Origin: a virus
DNA: 37,702 bases
IMG/VR virus record: IMGVR_UViG_3300009098_000015
Span: 1-37,702 of that record
Direction: 5' to 3' (one strand)
Positions 15,173 to 22,728 of this stretch are shown here, one piece after another. Made by a program: the position numbers and the translations under genes. The notes under the pieces were generated by a model. It was not told the origin of the DNA, did not search any database, and saw only the letters and a list, made by a program, of their open reading frames with translations. Within the stretch, counting starts at the first letter, position 1, and each line of letters begins with the position of its first letter.

Positions 15173-15547
15173 TCAAACCTTTCTCATTCGCGAAACTACC
15201 TGTGCCCGTTCGATAGCCCGGCGTTTCATATCTTCCTTATCTTCCGCCGTTACTGGTTTTGGCGGTGGCTCAACAGGGTCGGTAAGCAATGGTTTAAAAT
15301 CGATAATAGAAATATCCTTGCAGCCACCATTTACCTTAGCCATTACATAGGATATGAAGCGGGTGTGTTCCCACTGTTTTGCGGCCTCGAAAGCCCGGCG
15401 ACAGATATAGCAACGGTATTCATACAATGTCAGGTCATAAAATTCAGCAGGGGAAAGCCCCATGTGAATTATGGCATCTTCAAAAAGGTCTTTAAATGTT
15501 ATTTCGCGGCTTTGGGTTGCTCCGCTTGCATCGAGGTCGGTATTAAG
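15173..15547 (-). CDS. Tail assembly chaperone T part (expressed as G-T fusion by -1 frameshift)
   Basis: Frame -1 relative to gene G is open from the slip site to the stop at 15173 and adds 124 residues, giving a 253-aa G-T fusion. The core MGLSPAEFYDLTLYEYRCYICRRAFE is the T-domain signature of phage tail chaperones (G-x-SPxEFxxLTxxE). An internal ATG at 15463 could give a 96-aa free form, but no separate promoter or leader is evident. The fusion is expected to bind the tape measure protein and recruit tube subunits. The tape measure gene follows 31 nt downstream. Confidence 0.85.
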   Translation of the reverse strand, partial: LNTDLDASGATQSREITFKDLFEDAIIHMGLSPAEFYDLTLYEYRCYICRRAFEAAKQWEHTRFISYVMAKVNGGCKDISIIDFKPLLTDPVEPPPKPVTAEDKEDMKRRAIERAQVVSRMRKV

Positions 15548-15933
15548 TTTTTTTTTAGATTTTCCTCGTATTGCTTTATTTGCGCTTCGCTGGCTTGCGG
15601 TATTTCCATTATTTCACGGAACTGTTGCCAAACGCTTTCCAATTCGGCTTCGTCAGCGTCATCAACCCATGTCGCAAGAACAGGGATAGTAAGGATTTCT
15701 TTGTCTTTATAATAATGCTCGTAATTACCATTCCGCTCATAGTTAGCAATCAGTCCGCAATAGGTAATTACCGTTAAAGCCCGAAGCGGATTCAACTCAA
15801 TCATATCGGCAATACTGTCGTGCGTATTTAGCGGGTCTACGTTCAGGTGTTTTGCCAACAGCACCAAAAAATTATTCTTTAGCGAAAGAGTGCGGATTTC
15901 CCCGCCGATATTTACAGTTACTATACCGCGCAT
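15499..15933 (-). CDS. Tail assembly chaperone G
   Basis: 144 aa, alpha-rich and acidic in the middle (VDDADEAELESVWQQFREIMEIPQ), located between the tube gene and the tape measure. This is the shorter, major product; a fraction of ribosomes should slip at 15547-15553 and continue into the T frame. After the slip site the zero frame runs only 15 more residues (LIPTSMQAEQPKAAK) before TAA. Starts 3 nt after the tube gene stop. Confidence 0.85.
   Translation of the reverse strand: MRGIVTVNIGGEIRTLSLKNNFLVLLAKHLNVDPLNTHDSIADMIELNPLRALTVITYCGLIANYERNGNYEHYYKDKEILTIPVLATWVDDADEAELESVWQQFREIMEIPQASEAQIKQYEENLKKNLIPTSMQAEQPKAAK
15547..15553 (-). promoter_or_regulatory. -1 ribosomal frameshift site A AAA AAC
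   Basis: On the minus strand the gene-G codons read CTA AAA AAA AAC TTA, so the heptamer A-AAA-AAC is in the exact X-XXY-YYZ phase for -1 slippage (nine A in a row). The -1 frame after it is open for 125 codons including the T-domain motif. Confidence 0.88.
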
Positions 15934-15936
15934 AGA

Positions 15937-16380
15937 TTAAGAAACAGGCACCTTATTGATTACGCCAGATGAATCAAACGTGTAGCTGTAAGACAGGATT
16001 TCATCGTACTTAGCCGTTTGTTTAAAGGCAGTCAGGTAAGCATCACAGCCCCAGATACGATCGCCTACAGTAAATGAAATATATACCTTGCGCTTGCTTA
16101 TGGATAAATCCATCAATGTCGCTCCCGATACTTCATCAGCACCGCCGCTGGCAGATTGGTCAAGAACGGTAAAGCCGTCACCGGTTACTTTCATACTTGT
16201 TGAAAGGGCAATCATGCTGCCGAACAAATTACCTTCTGCATCAACCGTACACTTGGACGAGTTGTCAAAGGTTTTGATAGCCATTTCGATAGTACACGTG
16301 GTATCACATCCTATCATAACGCCGTCCATTTCTACAAACAACTCTTTGCCTGGAAAGTATATTGGGTTAGTATCTGCCAT
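15937..16380 (-). CDS. Major tail tube protein
   Basis: 147 aa, beta-rich: FPGKELFVEMDGVMIGCDTTCTIEMAIKTFDNSSK and MDLSISKRKVYISFTVGDRIWGCDAYLTAFKQTAKYDEILSYSYTFDSSG, the pattern of TP901-1-type tube proteins. Position just before the G/GT chaperones and after the tail terminator is the standard place for the major tail protein. It should form the stacked hexamer rings of the tube. Confidence 0.75.
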   Translation of the reverse strand: MADTNPIYFPGKELFVEMDGVMIGCDTTCTIEMAIKTFDNSSKCTVDAEGNLFGSMIALSTSMKVTGDGFTVLDQSASGGADEVSGATLMDLSISKRKVYISFTVGDRIWGCDAYLTAFKQTAKYDEILSYSYTFDSSGVINKVPVS

Positions 16381-16428
16381 TGCCTTAATTTTTGACTAAA
16401 GATAATAAATAATTTAAACTCACAAGTA

Positions 16429-16554
16429 TTATTTTTTATGCCTCGCCGCCCAAACTTTTTTAAAAGCATCTTCTGTTTTCGACGGGTCAGGTGCAGGGCG
16501 TTTTGGTTCTGTCTTTTCTTCCTTTCCAGATGGCGCAGGTGATTTCTTTTTCAT
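16429..16554 (-). CDS. Small Lys/Pro-rich protein, 41 aa
   Basis: Starts at ATG 16554, overlapping the stop of the tail terminator gene (ATGA), and ends with TAA at 16429. Reads MKKKSPAPSGKEEKTEPKRP followed by DAFKKVWAARHKK: a disordered basic/Pro segment and a short helix. No family known. Support comes from overlap, orientation and lack of any other use for this stretch. About 50 nt of A/T-rich non-coding DNA separates it from the tube gene. Confidence 0.6.
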   Translation of the reverse strand: MKKKSPAPSGKEEKTEPKRPAPDPSKTEDAFKKVWAARHKK

Positions 16555-16970
16555 GCTATTAAAAATTGATACCTCACTAATTTGCGATTAATAAACTTGG
16601 TCGCTGTATCCAAATCCATATCGTGAATGTCAACCACTTGTGTATTGTAAAGTGTAAACCCATCGACCGCTATATCGGCCTGCACATCAATTATTTGATT
16701 GATGGTATCTAAAATGTCGTCAACCTTATCCCGTTGCGAAAACCCGTTATCATTCTCACTGATAATATCGAGCAATATAGAATGATACCACAGGTGACCG
16801 CATTTGCTTGTATCATGCTGGCTATTATTCTGCGTTGATATCAAAACACGCTGCGCCGGTGGCGGTTGTACAGATTTTGGAACTTTCGTTTCATATACCG
16901 GCGTACCAATACCTGCCAATAGCGTTAGGAATGCTTTACGGACGTACTTATCGGGGATGCGGTTTGACAT
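16551..16970 (-). CDS. Tail terminator / completion protein
   Basis: 139 aa. Alpha/beta pattern with ILLDIISENDNGFSQRDKVDDILDTINQII and the C-terminal KFINRKLVRYQFLIA matches small siphophage tail-completion proteins (gpU/Ne1-like), which cap the tube and join it to the head. Gene order supports this: head closure, HK97 gp10-like, this gene, then tube. Confidence 0.65.
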   Translation of the reverse strand: MSNRIPDKYVRKAFLTLLAGIGTPVYETKVPKSVQPPPAQRVLISTQNNSQHDTSKCGHLWYHSILLDIISENDNGFSQRDKVDDILDTINQIIDVQADIAVDGFTLYNTQVVDIHDMDLDTATKFINRKLVRYQFLIA

Positions 16971-16971
16971 G

Positions 16972-17145
16972 CTATTGGATACTTAAATTAAAATCTGACA
17001 GCTTAACCACAAATGATTTTTTACCATTAATTTCACATTCCATCAATGGCTTATTGGCTATTTTACGCAGTAATTTTACCCCTATCAGTATTATATAATA
17101 CCAAACTGTTTTTTTAACCTTGCATTTTATCTCTAATGTCGCCAT
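16972..17145 (-). CDS. Small protein, 57 aa
   Basis: ATG at 17145, stop TAG at 16972-16974, one base before the next gene's ATG. Sequence begins MATLEIKCKVKKTVWYYIIL, continuing with a basic helix and FVVKLSDFNL. A short hydrophobic segment (VWYYIILIGVKLL) may be an amphipathic helix rather than a true membrane anchor. Unrecognised; supported by tight packing between two real genes. Confidence 0.6.
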   Translation of the reverse strand: MATLEIKCKVKKTVWYYIILIGVKLLRKIANKPLMECEINGKKSFVVKLSDFNLSIQ

Positions 17146-17154
17146 GCTATAAAG

Positions 17155-17733
17155 TTAACTACTTTGTTTCGATTTCATCAACTCCTCAAACGCCTTTTGT
17201 AACATTGGAACTAAACGTTCCTTGCCGCGTACATAGGCCGGATATAAAAACGGCTGCGGCTGCAATCCTTCGCGTAATATCTTCTTTGCTATCGCCCATG
17301 CCAATTGCACATTTTGATCTGTCGTTCCTTTGCTTGAGACCCTGCGTGTTTTTACCGAATAGGTATTGGTTAACCCTTTTAATTGTATCCATAGCACAAG
17401 TGATGCTATAAACGCTTGCATATTACCGCCACCTTTACCCTGAAACTCAGAAGCTATATCGGACATTTCAGAAGGTACGATAACCTTGCCGCCTGTTCCA
17501 AATTCCTGATAGGCGCTTTCGGGGGCGGTGGCCTTAACGGCTACCTGTAATTGACTTACTGGTTCTTTGATTATTCCCTGCCTGATCCGCCCGAATGCTG
17601 CAGGTGCTGCTGTCTTTGCATCTGCTACGACCTGATCAGCGGTTGCATTTATTACCGCGCTGGCCGTTCTTTCTCCATCTTGTCCTAAATCGGCAAATTT
17701 ACGCAGTAGTTCGGGTAGGCCGGATACGCTCAT
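17155..17733 (-). CDS. HK97 gp10-like head-tail/tail protein
   Basis: 192 aa. Family signs: MSVSGLPELLRKFADLGQDGERTASAVINATADQVVADAKTAAP at the N-terminus, SAYQEFGTGGKVIVP in the middle and LQPQPFLYPAYVRGKERLVP at the C-terminus, the typical HK97 gp10 motif order (…EFGT… QPFLxPA). This family acts at the head-tail joint. ATGA overlap with the preceding 34-aa gene. Confidence 0.85.
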   Translation of the reverse strand: MSVSGLPELLRKFADLGQDGERTASAVINATADQVVADAKTAAPAAFGRIRQGIIKEPVSQLQVAVKATAPESAYQEFGTGGKVIVPSEMSDIASEFQGKGGGNMQAFIASLVLWIQLKGLTNTYSVKTRRVSSKGTTDQNVQLAWAIAKKILREGLQPQPFLYPAYVRGKERLVPMLQKAFEELMKSKQSS

Positions 17734-17834
17734 TTGAATATCTTATTTATCAACTTATCAAACCAAGTATCTTCAAGAGGTTTAGCCCATAAATTTATTT
17801 TGATTGGTGGTTCGGTTGGCGTAGTCTTTTTCAT
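17730..17834 (-). CDS. Very small protein, 34 aa
   Basis: MKKTTPTEPPIKINLWAKPL then a short helix ending in KIFK. Its start overlaps the head-closure stop (17831-17834) and its stop overlaps the gp10-like start (17730-17733), both as ATGA, which strongly supports translation. No family known. The layout matches the other short Lys/Pro-rich protein at 16429-16554 and they may be scaffolding or assembly peptides. Confidence 0.6.
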   Translation of the reverse strand: MKKTTPTEPPIKINLWAKPLEDTWFDKLINKIFK

Positions 17835-18253
17835 ACTCTCTTCTTAGCAACCATAAACACCCAAACATTATCTTTAAACGGTTTCGCATCCGTATTTTGA
17901 AAGGTGGTCTTACTGCCCGGCTGATATGGCAATACTGAATGTATCGTATACATCGAACCGGGATTATTCAAGTCCTCAAATATCGTATCAATAAAAAACA
18001 GGGAAGCATCCGGCCCAAACAGATTACGATACCTTAATACCACTATCCTATCCTCTGTCATTACGCTCGCGCCTGCCTGTATCGCCAATGTCTGCCATTG
18101 CTTGATCGGCTCGACAGATGCCCATGTCGTATCGGTATCAGTTCCGGTTGAAACAACCAAAGGCACCTGCGTAACTTCCTGTCCCCCGTAATCATTTGTG
18201 GATTCAGTCAGTTGCGAGAACTTTAATCGGTGATTGAGTTTGCTGGGATTCAT
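17831..18253 (-). CDS. Head closure / head-tail adaptor protein
   Basis: 140 aa. Opening MNPSKLNHRLKFSQLTESTNDYGGQ and WASVEPIKQWQTLAIQAGASVMTEDRIVVLRY match the phage head-tail adaptor (SPP1 gp16 / head-completion) pattern: 'L.hRi.i...t...n.yGg....w....tvWA.v.pl'. It sits between the gp6-like connector and the gp10-like protein, as in HK97-type phages. Confidence 0.85.
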   Translation of the reverse strand: MNPSKLNHRLKFSQLTESTNDYGGQEVTQVPLVVSTGTDTDTTWASVEPIKQWQTLAIQAGASVMTEDRIVVLRYRNLFGPDASLFFIDTIFEDLNNPGSMYTIHSVLPYQPGSKTTFQNTDAKPFKDNVWVFMVAKKRV

Positions 18254-18360
18254 AACACTTCAATTAAACAACCAATTCCATAAATGATAAAAACGACAAT
18301 AGCAATAGCGCCGATAAGTTCAGCGAATCTTCGGAGTGCCCATTTTGCGTCGTTGGTCAT
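18250..18360 (-). CDS. 36-aa single-TM peptide
   Basis: MTNDAKWALRRFAELIGAIA followed by VVFIIYGIGCLIEVL: a short charged N-terminus and one membrane helix of about 20 residues. Its stop overlaps the head-closure start (ATGA) and it begins 5 nt after the connector stop. Function unknown; a membrane peptide inside the head-tail block is unusual. Confidence 0.6.
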   Translation of the reverse strand: MTNDAKWALRRFAELIGAIAIVVFIIYGIGCLIEVL

Positions 18361-18365
18361 AACTG

Positions 18366-18929
18366 TCAGAATAACGGATTTCTATTAAACGGTGCTAACT
18401 CAATCGAAATATTCGACGGTAAATCAACTATCGCCATGTCACGGTTCTCATACATATATGATACAAGCGTTTTAACGGCCTGTATCAGCGTAGTTGGGAT
18501 CAGGGTACTATTACTATACCCGCAATCAACAAATATGTTAAACAATGGCAATGAAGCTGCAAGCATATTACCGAATGGCGGCCCGAAGCCATTATTAAAA
18601 TTTGCTGGGATTCCAAAAACATCAATTCGCTCCTTCCTGAAAATCACAGTCTGTCGTACCGGTTCTATTTTCACCTGAAATTGAGATTGTACAACACCAT
18701 CAAGGTTCTTAATAACTACTGAATTTAACGGTGTTTGAAATAAATCAACATTATAAGTTCCGTCTGAATGCTCTTGCTCCACGCGCTGATATAGCCTATA
18801 TTGTGTCTTTTGTTCAACCAAAGCTACCGCCGAATATATAATGGATGTTATTAAATTATCGTCGTCGTCAAAATCGACCCTTAAAAAGTCTTTGGCATCT
18901 GAAAGTGATAGTACATTTAAAGCATCCAT
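18366..18929 (-). CDS. Head-tail connector (HK97 gp6-like)
   Basis: 187 aa from ATG 18929; a TTG nine bases earlier is in frame but less likely. LSLSDAKDFLRVDFDDDDNLITSIIYSAVALVEQKTQYRLYQ is the gp6-like signature (LeeaK.hLRVd.ddDD.li..li.aA...vE..t), and the C-terminus has LIQAVKTLVSYMYENRD. It builds the ring below the portal. It is transcribed directly after the glycosyltransferase genes, with 15 nt between, so those genes are within the structural operon. Confidence 0.85.
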   Translation of the reverse strand: MDALNVLSLSDAKDFLRVDFDDDDNLITSIIYSAVALVEQKTQYRLYQRVEQEHSDGTYNVDLFQTPLNSVVIKNLDGVVQSQFQVKIEPVRQTVIFRKERIDVFGIPANFNNGFGPPFGNMLAASLPLFNIFVDCGYSNSTLIPTTLIQAVKTLVSYMYENRDMAIVDLPSNISIELAPFNRNPLF

Positions 18930-18944
18930 GTTGAACAAATATAA

Positions 18945-19856
18945 TTATTTATTTATCGTATTACATAGCCATGTATTAAAATCATTCAGCCTGCCTGCTG
19001 CGTTATACTCGGCGGATCGTTTAAAACATAATTGTCTTTGCTTCTCAAAGTCCAAATTGTGTATTGTATCTGCATAGGCTTGTGCCTTTCGTTCTGCGTA
19101 AATCCCGGCATAACTTAAATTCTCCCTTAATGGCTCAATATCCGAGCAAATTACCGGAATCCCCCTAACAATAGCCTCCGTAGCGACTTGACACCAACTT
19201 TCGAACTCAGATGGGCAAATGATTAACTTAATATCAGACCAATCCATGTTCGGCGAACTGTCCCGGTATTCCAAATTCGATCTATTGCCAATTATCTGCT
19301 CACCGTACATGCCGCGTATGCCTAAAAATTGCTCATCAGGCATGAGCTCCGCAAGTTCAACCAATATACCACCCCCTTTGTTATAATTGCAGTTTATAAG
19401 GCATATTTTAAATCCTGAGATTACTGGCTGTTCAGGATATACCAATGGTTGTAAAACGGTTGATGAAAGGCATTTGAACAGGTGCTTATTGGCAAGAAAA
19501 TTAGAATTGTAAACAACATGGCTGTTTTCTACATAATAATGCTTGCTTGTATTATGGGCAAAAAATATAGATGGCTTCTTATGCTGCCGCGCCTTATTAT
19601 AACCGTATGCGTTGCCTATTAATTGGAAGAAAATTACGTCAGCCCATTGAAACGCTTCATTGTTTTCTTTGAATAGGTTTTCCATGCCACCCATTGACAT
19701 TATTTCAATCCCGTCATAAATACAGGCTTCGGTATGCGCAGCCACCTTGCAGTTATGCCCAAATGATTGCAACCCTTTCAAAAGCCGGTGCATATAAGTT
19801 TCACCGCCGGAATATTTATGCGGGAAGTAATTGTAGGTGGCGGCTATGATGTTCAA
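18945..19856 (-). CDS. Glycosyltransferase, GT4-like (GT-B fold)
   Basis: 303 aa, short for the family. N-terminal Rossmann half begins MNIIAATYNYFPHKYSGGETYMHRLLKGLQSFGH, with the GGxExxxxxL donor-side pattern. The C-terminal half carries MDWSDIKLIICPSEFESWCQVATEAIVRGIPVICSD, the E-x7-E nucleotide-sugar site of GT4 enzymes. It should transfer a sugar from an NDP-sugar to an unknown acceptor. It overlaps the preceding 56-aa gene (ATGA) and precedes the head-tail connector gene, so it is expressed with virion genes. Confidence 0.85.
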   Translation of the reverse strand: MNIIAATYNYFPHKYSGGETYMHRLLKGLQSFGHNCKVAAHTEACIYDGIEIMSMGGMENLFKENNEAFQWADVIFFQLIGNAYGYNKARQHKKPSIFFAHNTSKHYYVENSHVVYNSNFLANKHLFKCLSSTVLQPLVYPEQPVISGFKICLINCNYNKGGGILVELAELMPDEQFLGIRGMYGEQIIGNRSNLEYRDSSPNMDWSDIKLIICPSEFESWCQVATEAIVRGIPVICSDIEPLRENLSYAGIYAERKAQAYADTIHNLDFEKQRQLCFKRSAEYNAAGRLNDFNTWLCNTINK

Positions 19857-20023
19857 AATATAAAAGCTTTAACGGCGGCTTCCAATTTAATATCATTGAC
19901 TGTCTTTAGTTGTGATATTTGCTCTCTGTTTTCGGCCGGTAAATCCGATTTTAATAATTGAACGCAGTGATTTTTGGTATCCTGCAATTGGCGAATATTC
20001 GCGTTATATCTGTCTTTAAACAT
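19853..20023 (-). CDS. Small helical protein, 56 aa
   Basis: From ATG 20023: MFKDRYNANIRQLQDTKNHC, then a charged helical stretch (ENREQISQLKTVNDIKLEAAVKAFIF). Its start overlaps the end of the three-domain glycosyltransferase by 8 nt and its stop overlaps the GT4 start by ATGA. It may be a coiled-coil partner of one of the enzymes. No family recognised. Confidence 0.55.
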   Translation of the reverse strand: MFKDRYNANIRQLQDTKNHCVQLLKSDLPAENREQISQLKTVNDIKLEAAVKAFIF

Positions 20024-21917
20024 GGAGTATGTACGGTTTCGAATGTAAAAACTGTGTATACCCAAACCCGGCTTCGCCCCAAAGCCCCTTTCTTGAATAT
20101 AAATGAATCGGCATTTTTAAATCCATCTGCTCAAAAATATACAATAGGCTTGTGTTGGCTGAATGTATTTCCTCTGCCCTCTCAATAACCCCGCACCAAT
20201 CCAGTAAGGTAAATCCATCGATAGCCCGCATTTCAATGCAAGGCAAATCATTGGTTATTACCGGTTCGATCTGAAACTGTCCCTGTGCGCCATATAAGCG
20301 ATTGACAAAGTTATAGGCACCCGATACCCCAACTATCTGCCATAATGCATCCTCTGACTTTAAATCGCGTTCCCATGTCAAATTTCTAAACATCTTCCAT
20401 GAATGTCCGTACATCTCATACTTTGAGGTCATACACCTGTCAAGCCTGCGCCCCATATTCTCGCTTGCGAACCTATATGGCAGCCATTGACCGTATGGCG
20501 TATCATGCCTATCCCGCCGTTCGTAATTAATATCGATTTGAGTCTTGTCAACAAAATTCAGGTCGAAAAAGTGCTTATCCAAACTAACATATTCAGCATT
20601 AACAGGCCAAAGACAAATATTACCCTCTGCCTGCAATGCACGAACCATAGGAATGAGCCAAAGTATATCGCCCAAACTGGCAAATTGACCTATGACGTAT
20701 TTATCCCGCTTGACGTGCTGAATCGTTCTTCGTGGATTAGCGCCATGTACGCCAAACTGGTCTGTCAGTATTTTATTCGGCTGATTATATCCTTCAAATG
20801 CAAATCGTTCAGCAACATCGTCGGATGCGAACCTGATACCATGTTTTGTTTCAAGATAACGGCGGTATATACGGCATATTTGGTGATCTTCCGGGTGGAA
20901 TTGAGTTATCTCCGGGTCTGTAGCTAATATTTCCATAAGGCGCTTAGAGCGCAATGAAAAACCACCGTTACCTACATTAAGGCCATCCTTGTACCACCAC
21001 GGTGCGCCGATATAATCATATTGCAACCAATCATTGTTCCATGATTTCCAGTTATTCACAAATCCGTCATGCTGAAATACCAATACATGCGATGTTGGTA
21101 TGTGCTTGTACATCTCATAGATACATAGCCTCGAATATTCCTCTTTACTTCGGATGTCAGGATGTAATAAACTGATATGCCCGAAGTTGATTTGTTCGGT
21201 GCATTTTTTTAATGGCTCTTGTATGCGCTGCGGGTTGTTATCAATACATAGCAAAGTCACATCGGGCAAGTCCCAAAATTTAAAGTCGTCAGCAACATCC
21301 GGATAGTCATGGTGTCCTAAACTACTTTCGATACCTATGTGCTGAACAACTGATTGCTTGAGGCAGTAAGCCCCGTCCGATTTAAGGCAGGCGACGTGGT
21401 CCCAATTTGACGGCTCTTGCAACGCGGGTTTGATATATCTCTCATAAGCGACACGGTCAACGCAAAAATTGATTCCACCGACTGATTGTTTTTTGTACAT
21501 AGTATCGGTTTCTTCGATTATTTTGTGCCTGCCCATTGTGGTGCAGTGGAAGCCGGTTAGTAAAGTACCGGGGATGTAGTGCTTGATAAGTTCGGTTACA
21601 GCGTTTGGTTTGATTAGAGTATCGGAGTCGAAGTTGATGATGTGTGTGAAACCCTGAGCGAATAATGCGTCATATCCAGATAAAAGTGTTTTCTTGACTC
21701 CGATATTATTATCATTGGTTCGCATCCGAATAGTTTGAATATTTTCGTTTTTCCTGAAATAATCATTAAGCAATTGACTTACTGCCAAATCGGTACTCCT
21801 GTCGTTTATGATTAATATCTGATGCGTCTCGGGTATCTGCAGCCTTTCCAACGACCAAAGACATTCTTTTAGATAATTCGGGCGGTTAAATACCGGAACT
21901 AATATCCCTATTTTCAT
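20016..21917 (-). CDS. Three-domain glycosyltransferase: GT2 + DUF5672 + GT9-like
   Basis: 633 aa. Residues 1-215 are a GT2 (GT-A) domain: MKIGILVPVFNRPNYLKECLWSLERL, IINDRSTD and the DxD-type FDSD at 96-99. Residues about 219-392 match DUF5672: VTLLCIDNNPQRIQEPLKKCTEQINFG, HVLVFQHDGFV, YDYIGAPWW, VGNGGFSLRS (315-324) and HPEDHQICR. Residues about 406-633 look like a GT-B, heptosyltransferase (GT9)-type domain: VIGQFASLGDILWLIPMVRALQAEG and EEIHSANTSLLYIFEQMDLKMPIHLY. The fusion could add successive sugars to one acceptor. It overlaps the GT31-like gene upstream by ATGA. I do not know this exact domain order from a characterised enzyme. Confidence 0.82.
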   Translation of the reverse strand: MKIGILVPVFNRPNYLKECLWSLERLQIPETHQILIINDRSTDLAVSQLLNDYFRKNENIQTIRMRTNDNNIGVKKTLLSGYDALFAQGFTHIINFDSDTLIKPNAVTELIKHYIPGTLLTGFHCTTMGRHKIIEETDTMYKKQSVGGINFCVDRVAYERYIKPALQEPSNWDHVACLKSDGAYCLKQSVVQHIGIESSLGHHDYPDVADDFKFWDLPDVTLLCIDNNPQRIQEPLKKCTEQINFGHISLLHPDIRSKEEYSRLCIYEMYKHIPTSHVLVFQHDGFVNNWKSWNNDWLQYDYIGAPWWYKDGLNVGNGGFSLRSKRLMEILATDPEITQFHPEDHQICRIYRRYLETKHGIRFASDDVAERFAFEGYNQPNKILTDQFGVHGANPRRTIQHVKRDKYVIGQFASLGDILWLIPMVRALQAEGNICLWPVNAEYVSLDKHFFDLNFVDKTQIDINYERRDRHDTPYGQWLPYRFASENMGRRLDRCMTSKYEMYGHSWKMFRNLTWERDLKSEDALWQIVGVSGAYNFVNRLYGAQGQFQIEPVITNDLPCIEMRAIDGFTLLDWCGVIERAEEIHSANTSLLYIFEQMDLKMPIHLYSRKGLWGEAGFGYTQFLHSKPYILHV

Positions 21918-22555
21918 CCCCTTAAAATTAAATGTAATCTTTTCAAACTATCAATATCCCGTGTCCTGTCGCGAATATCATTACTCGTCTTTGCCCGGAA
22001 GTGCCATGAATCAAACCGCTCAAATCCGTTCAATCCCGCATCGATACGGATATTAACAGGCGTTGGTTCAATGCGGCCCTGCAATAATTGGCCTATCAAA
22101 ACATCCTCCGCTCCGTGTTCGGCTTCGGTTAATTCATCCCGCAATATATCCAAAACATCAGGTGAAAAAAAGATGCCAGCGCCGGAAATATAAGGCAATG
22201 CGCCGACATTATCAGGCCATCCATTCAGCCAACCTGCATAACATTTGGTTTTCGGCAGATTATAGGCTTCTTTGATAAGTCCGTCTTTCAGGATATAGGA
22301 GCATGAATTGGTTCGGAAGATAAAATCATATTCTTTATAATCTATCGCATCCAAAGCCAGTTTGAATTTCCAATGCATCATTTCGTATTTGTCGGAACAA
22401 TCGACAGATAATTCATTACCGAGCCATCCTTTGTTGCCGCCGTAATAGTAGACAACGTCAACGTCGTTATGCGGCACATCTGTTAGTTGCTGCAATTGCA
22501 TGAATTTATCGAAAGGCCATTCGGTGTAGGAAAGGACGAGGATTAGGATTTTCAT
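21914..22555 (-). CDS. GT31/fringe-like glycosyltransferase
   Basis: 213 aa. MKILILVLSYTEWPF, a middle DYKEYDFIFRTNSCSYI (in place of the usual DDD-type acceptor strand), YISGAGIFFSPDVLDIL and AEHGAEDVLIGQLL; the last two correspond to the 'sGaGy..s.d' and 'EDV..G' motifs of galactosyl- and fringe-type transferases. The metal-binding DxD is not obvious (RTNS at that place), so the donor site may be altered. ATGA overlaps at both ends tie it to the 57-aa protein and the large fusion. Confidence 0.7.
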   Translation of the reverse strand: MKILILVLSYTEWPFDKFMQLQQLTDVPHNDVDVVYYYGGNKGWLGNELSVDCSDKYEMMHWKFKLALDAIDYKEYDFIFRTNSCSYILKDGLIKEAYNLPKTKCYAGWLNGWPDNVGALPYISGAGIFFSPDVLDILRDELTEAEHGAEDVLIGQLLQGRIEPTPVNIRIDAGLNGFERFDSWHFRAKTSNDIRDRTRDIDSLKRLHLILRG

Positions 22556-22725
22556 AGATTTCTACATTCAACAAGTGATATGATTTCATTTATTGATAAT
22601 AGCAGCCATTTAAGAGTTCCGGTGTACCCGTCTCTGGTTAATTGAAGATTAAAAAATTCTTCTTTATTTGTTGATTTAAGAACCCCGTTTTTAACAAGTA
22701 TTTCTAAAATTTCTTTTTCTTCCAT
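22552..22725 (-). CDS. Small protein, 57 aa
   Basis: MEEKEILEILVKNGVLKSTN, followed by a short mixed segment (LTRDGYTGTLKWLLLSINEIISLVE). Start at 22725 is 3 nt after the SDR stop; its stop overlaps the GT31-like start (ATGA). Helical, slightly acidic, no known family. Overlap with the downstream enzyme supports translation. Confidence 0.6.
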   Translation of the reverse strand: MEEKEILEILVKNGVLKSTNKEEFFNLQLTRDGYTGTLKWLLLSINEIISLVECRNL

Positions 22726-22728
22726 GAT

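Noticed and set aside
15365-15777. Several plus-strand frames over the tail chaperone genes
   Set aside because: Antisense to G/GT; they exist because the minus-strand coding sequence lacks certain codons.
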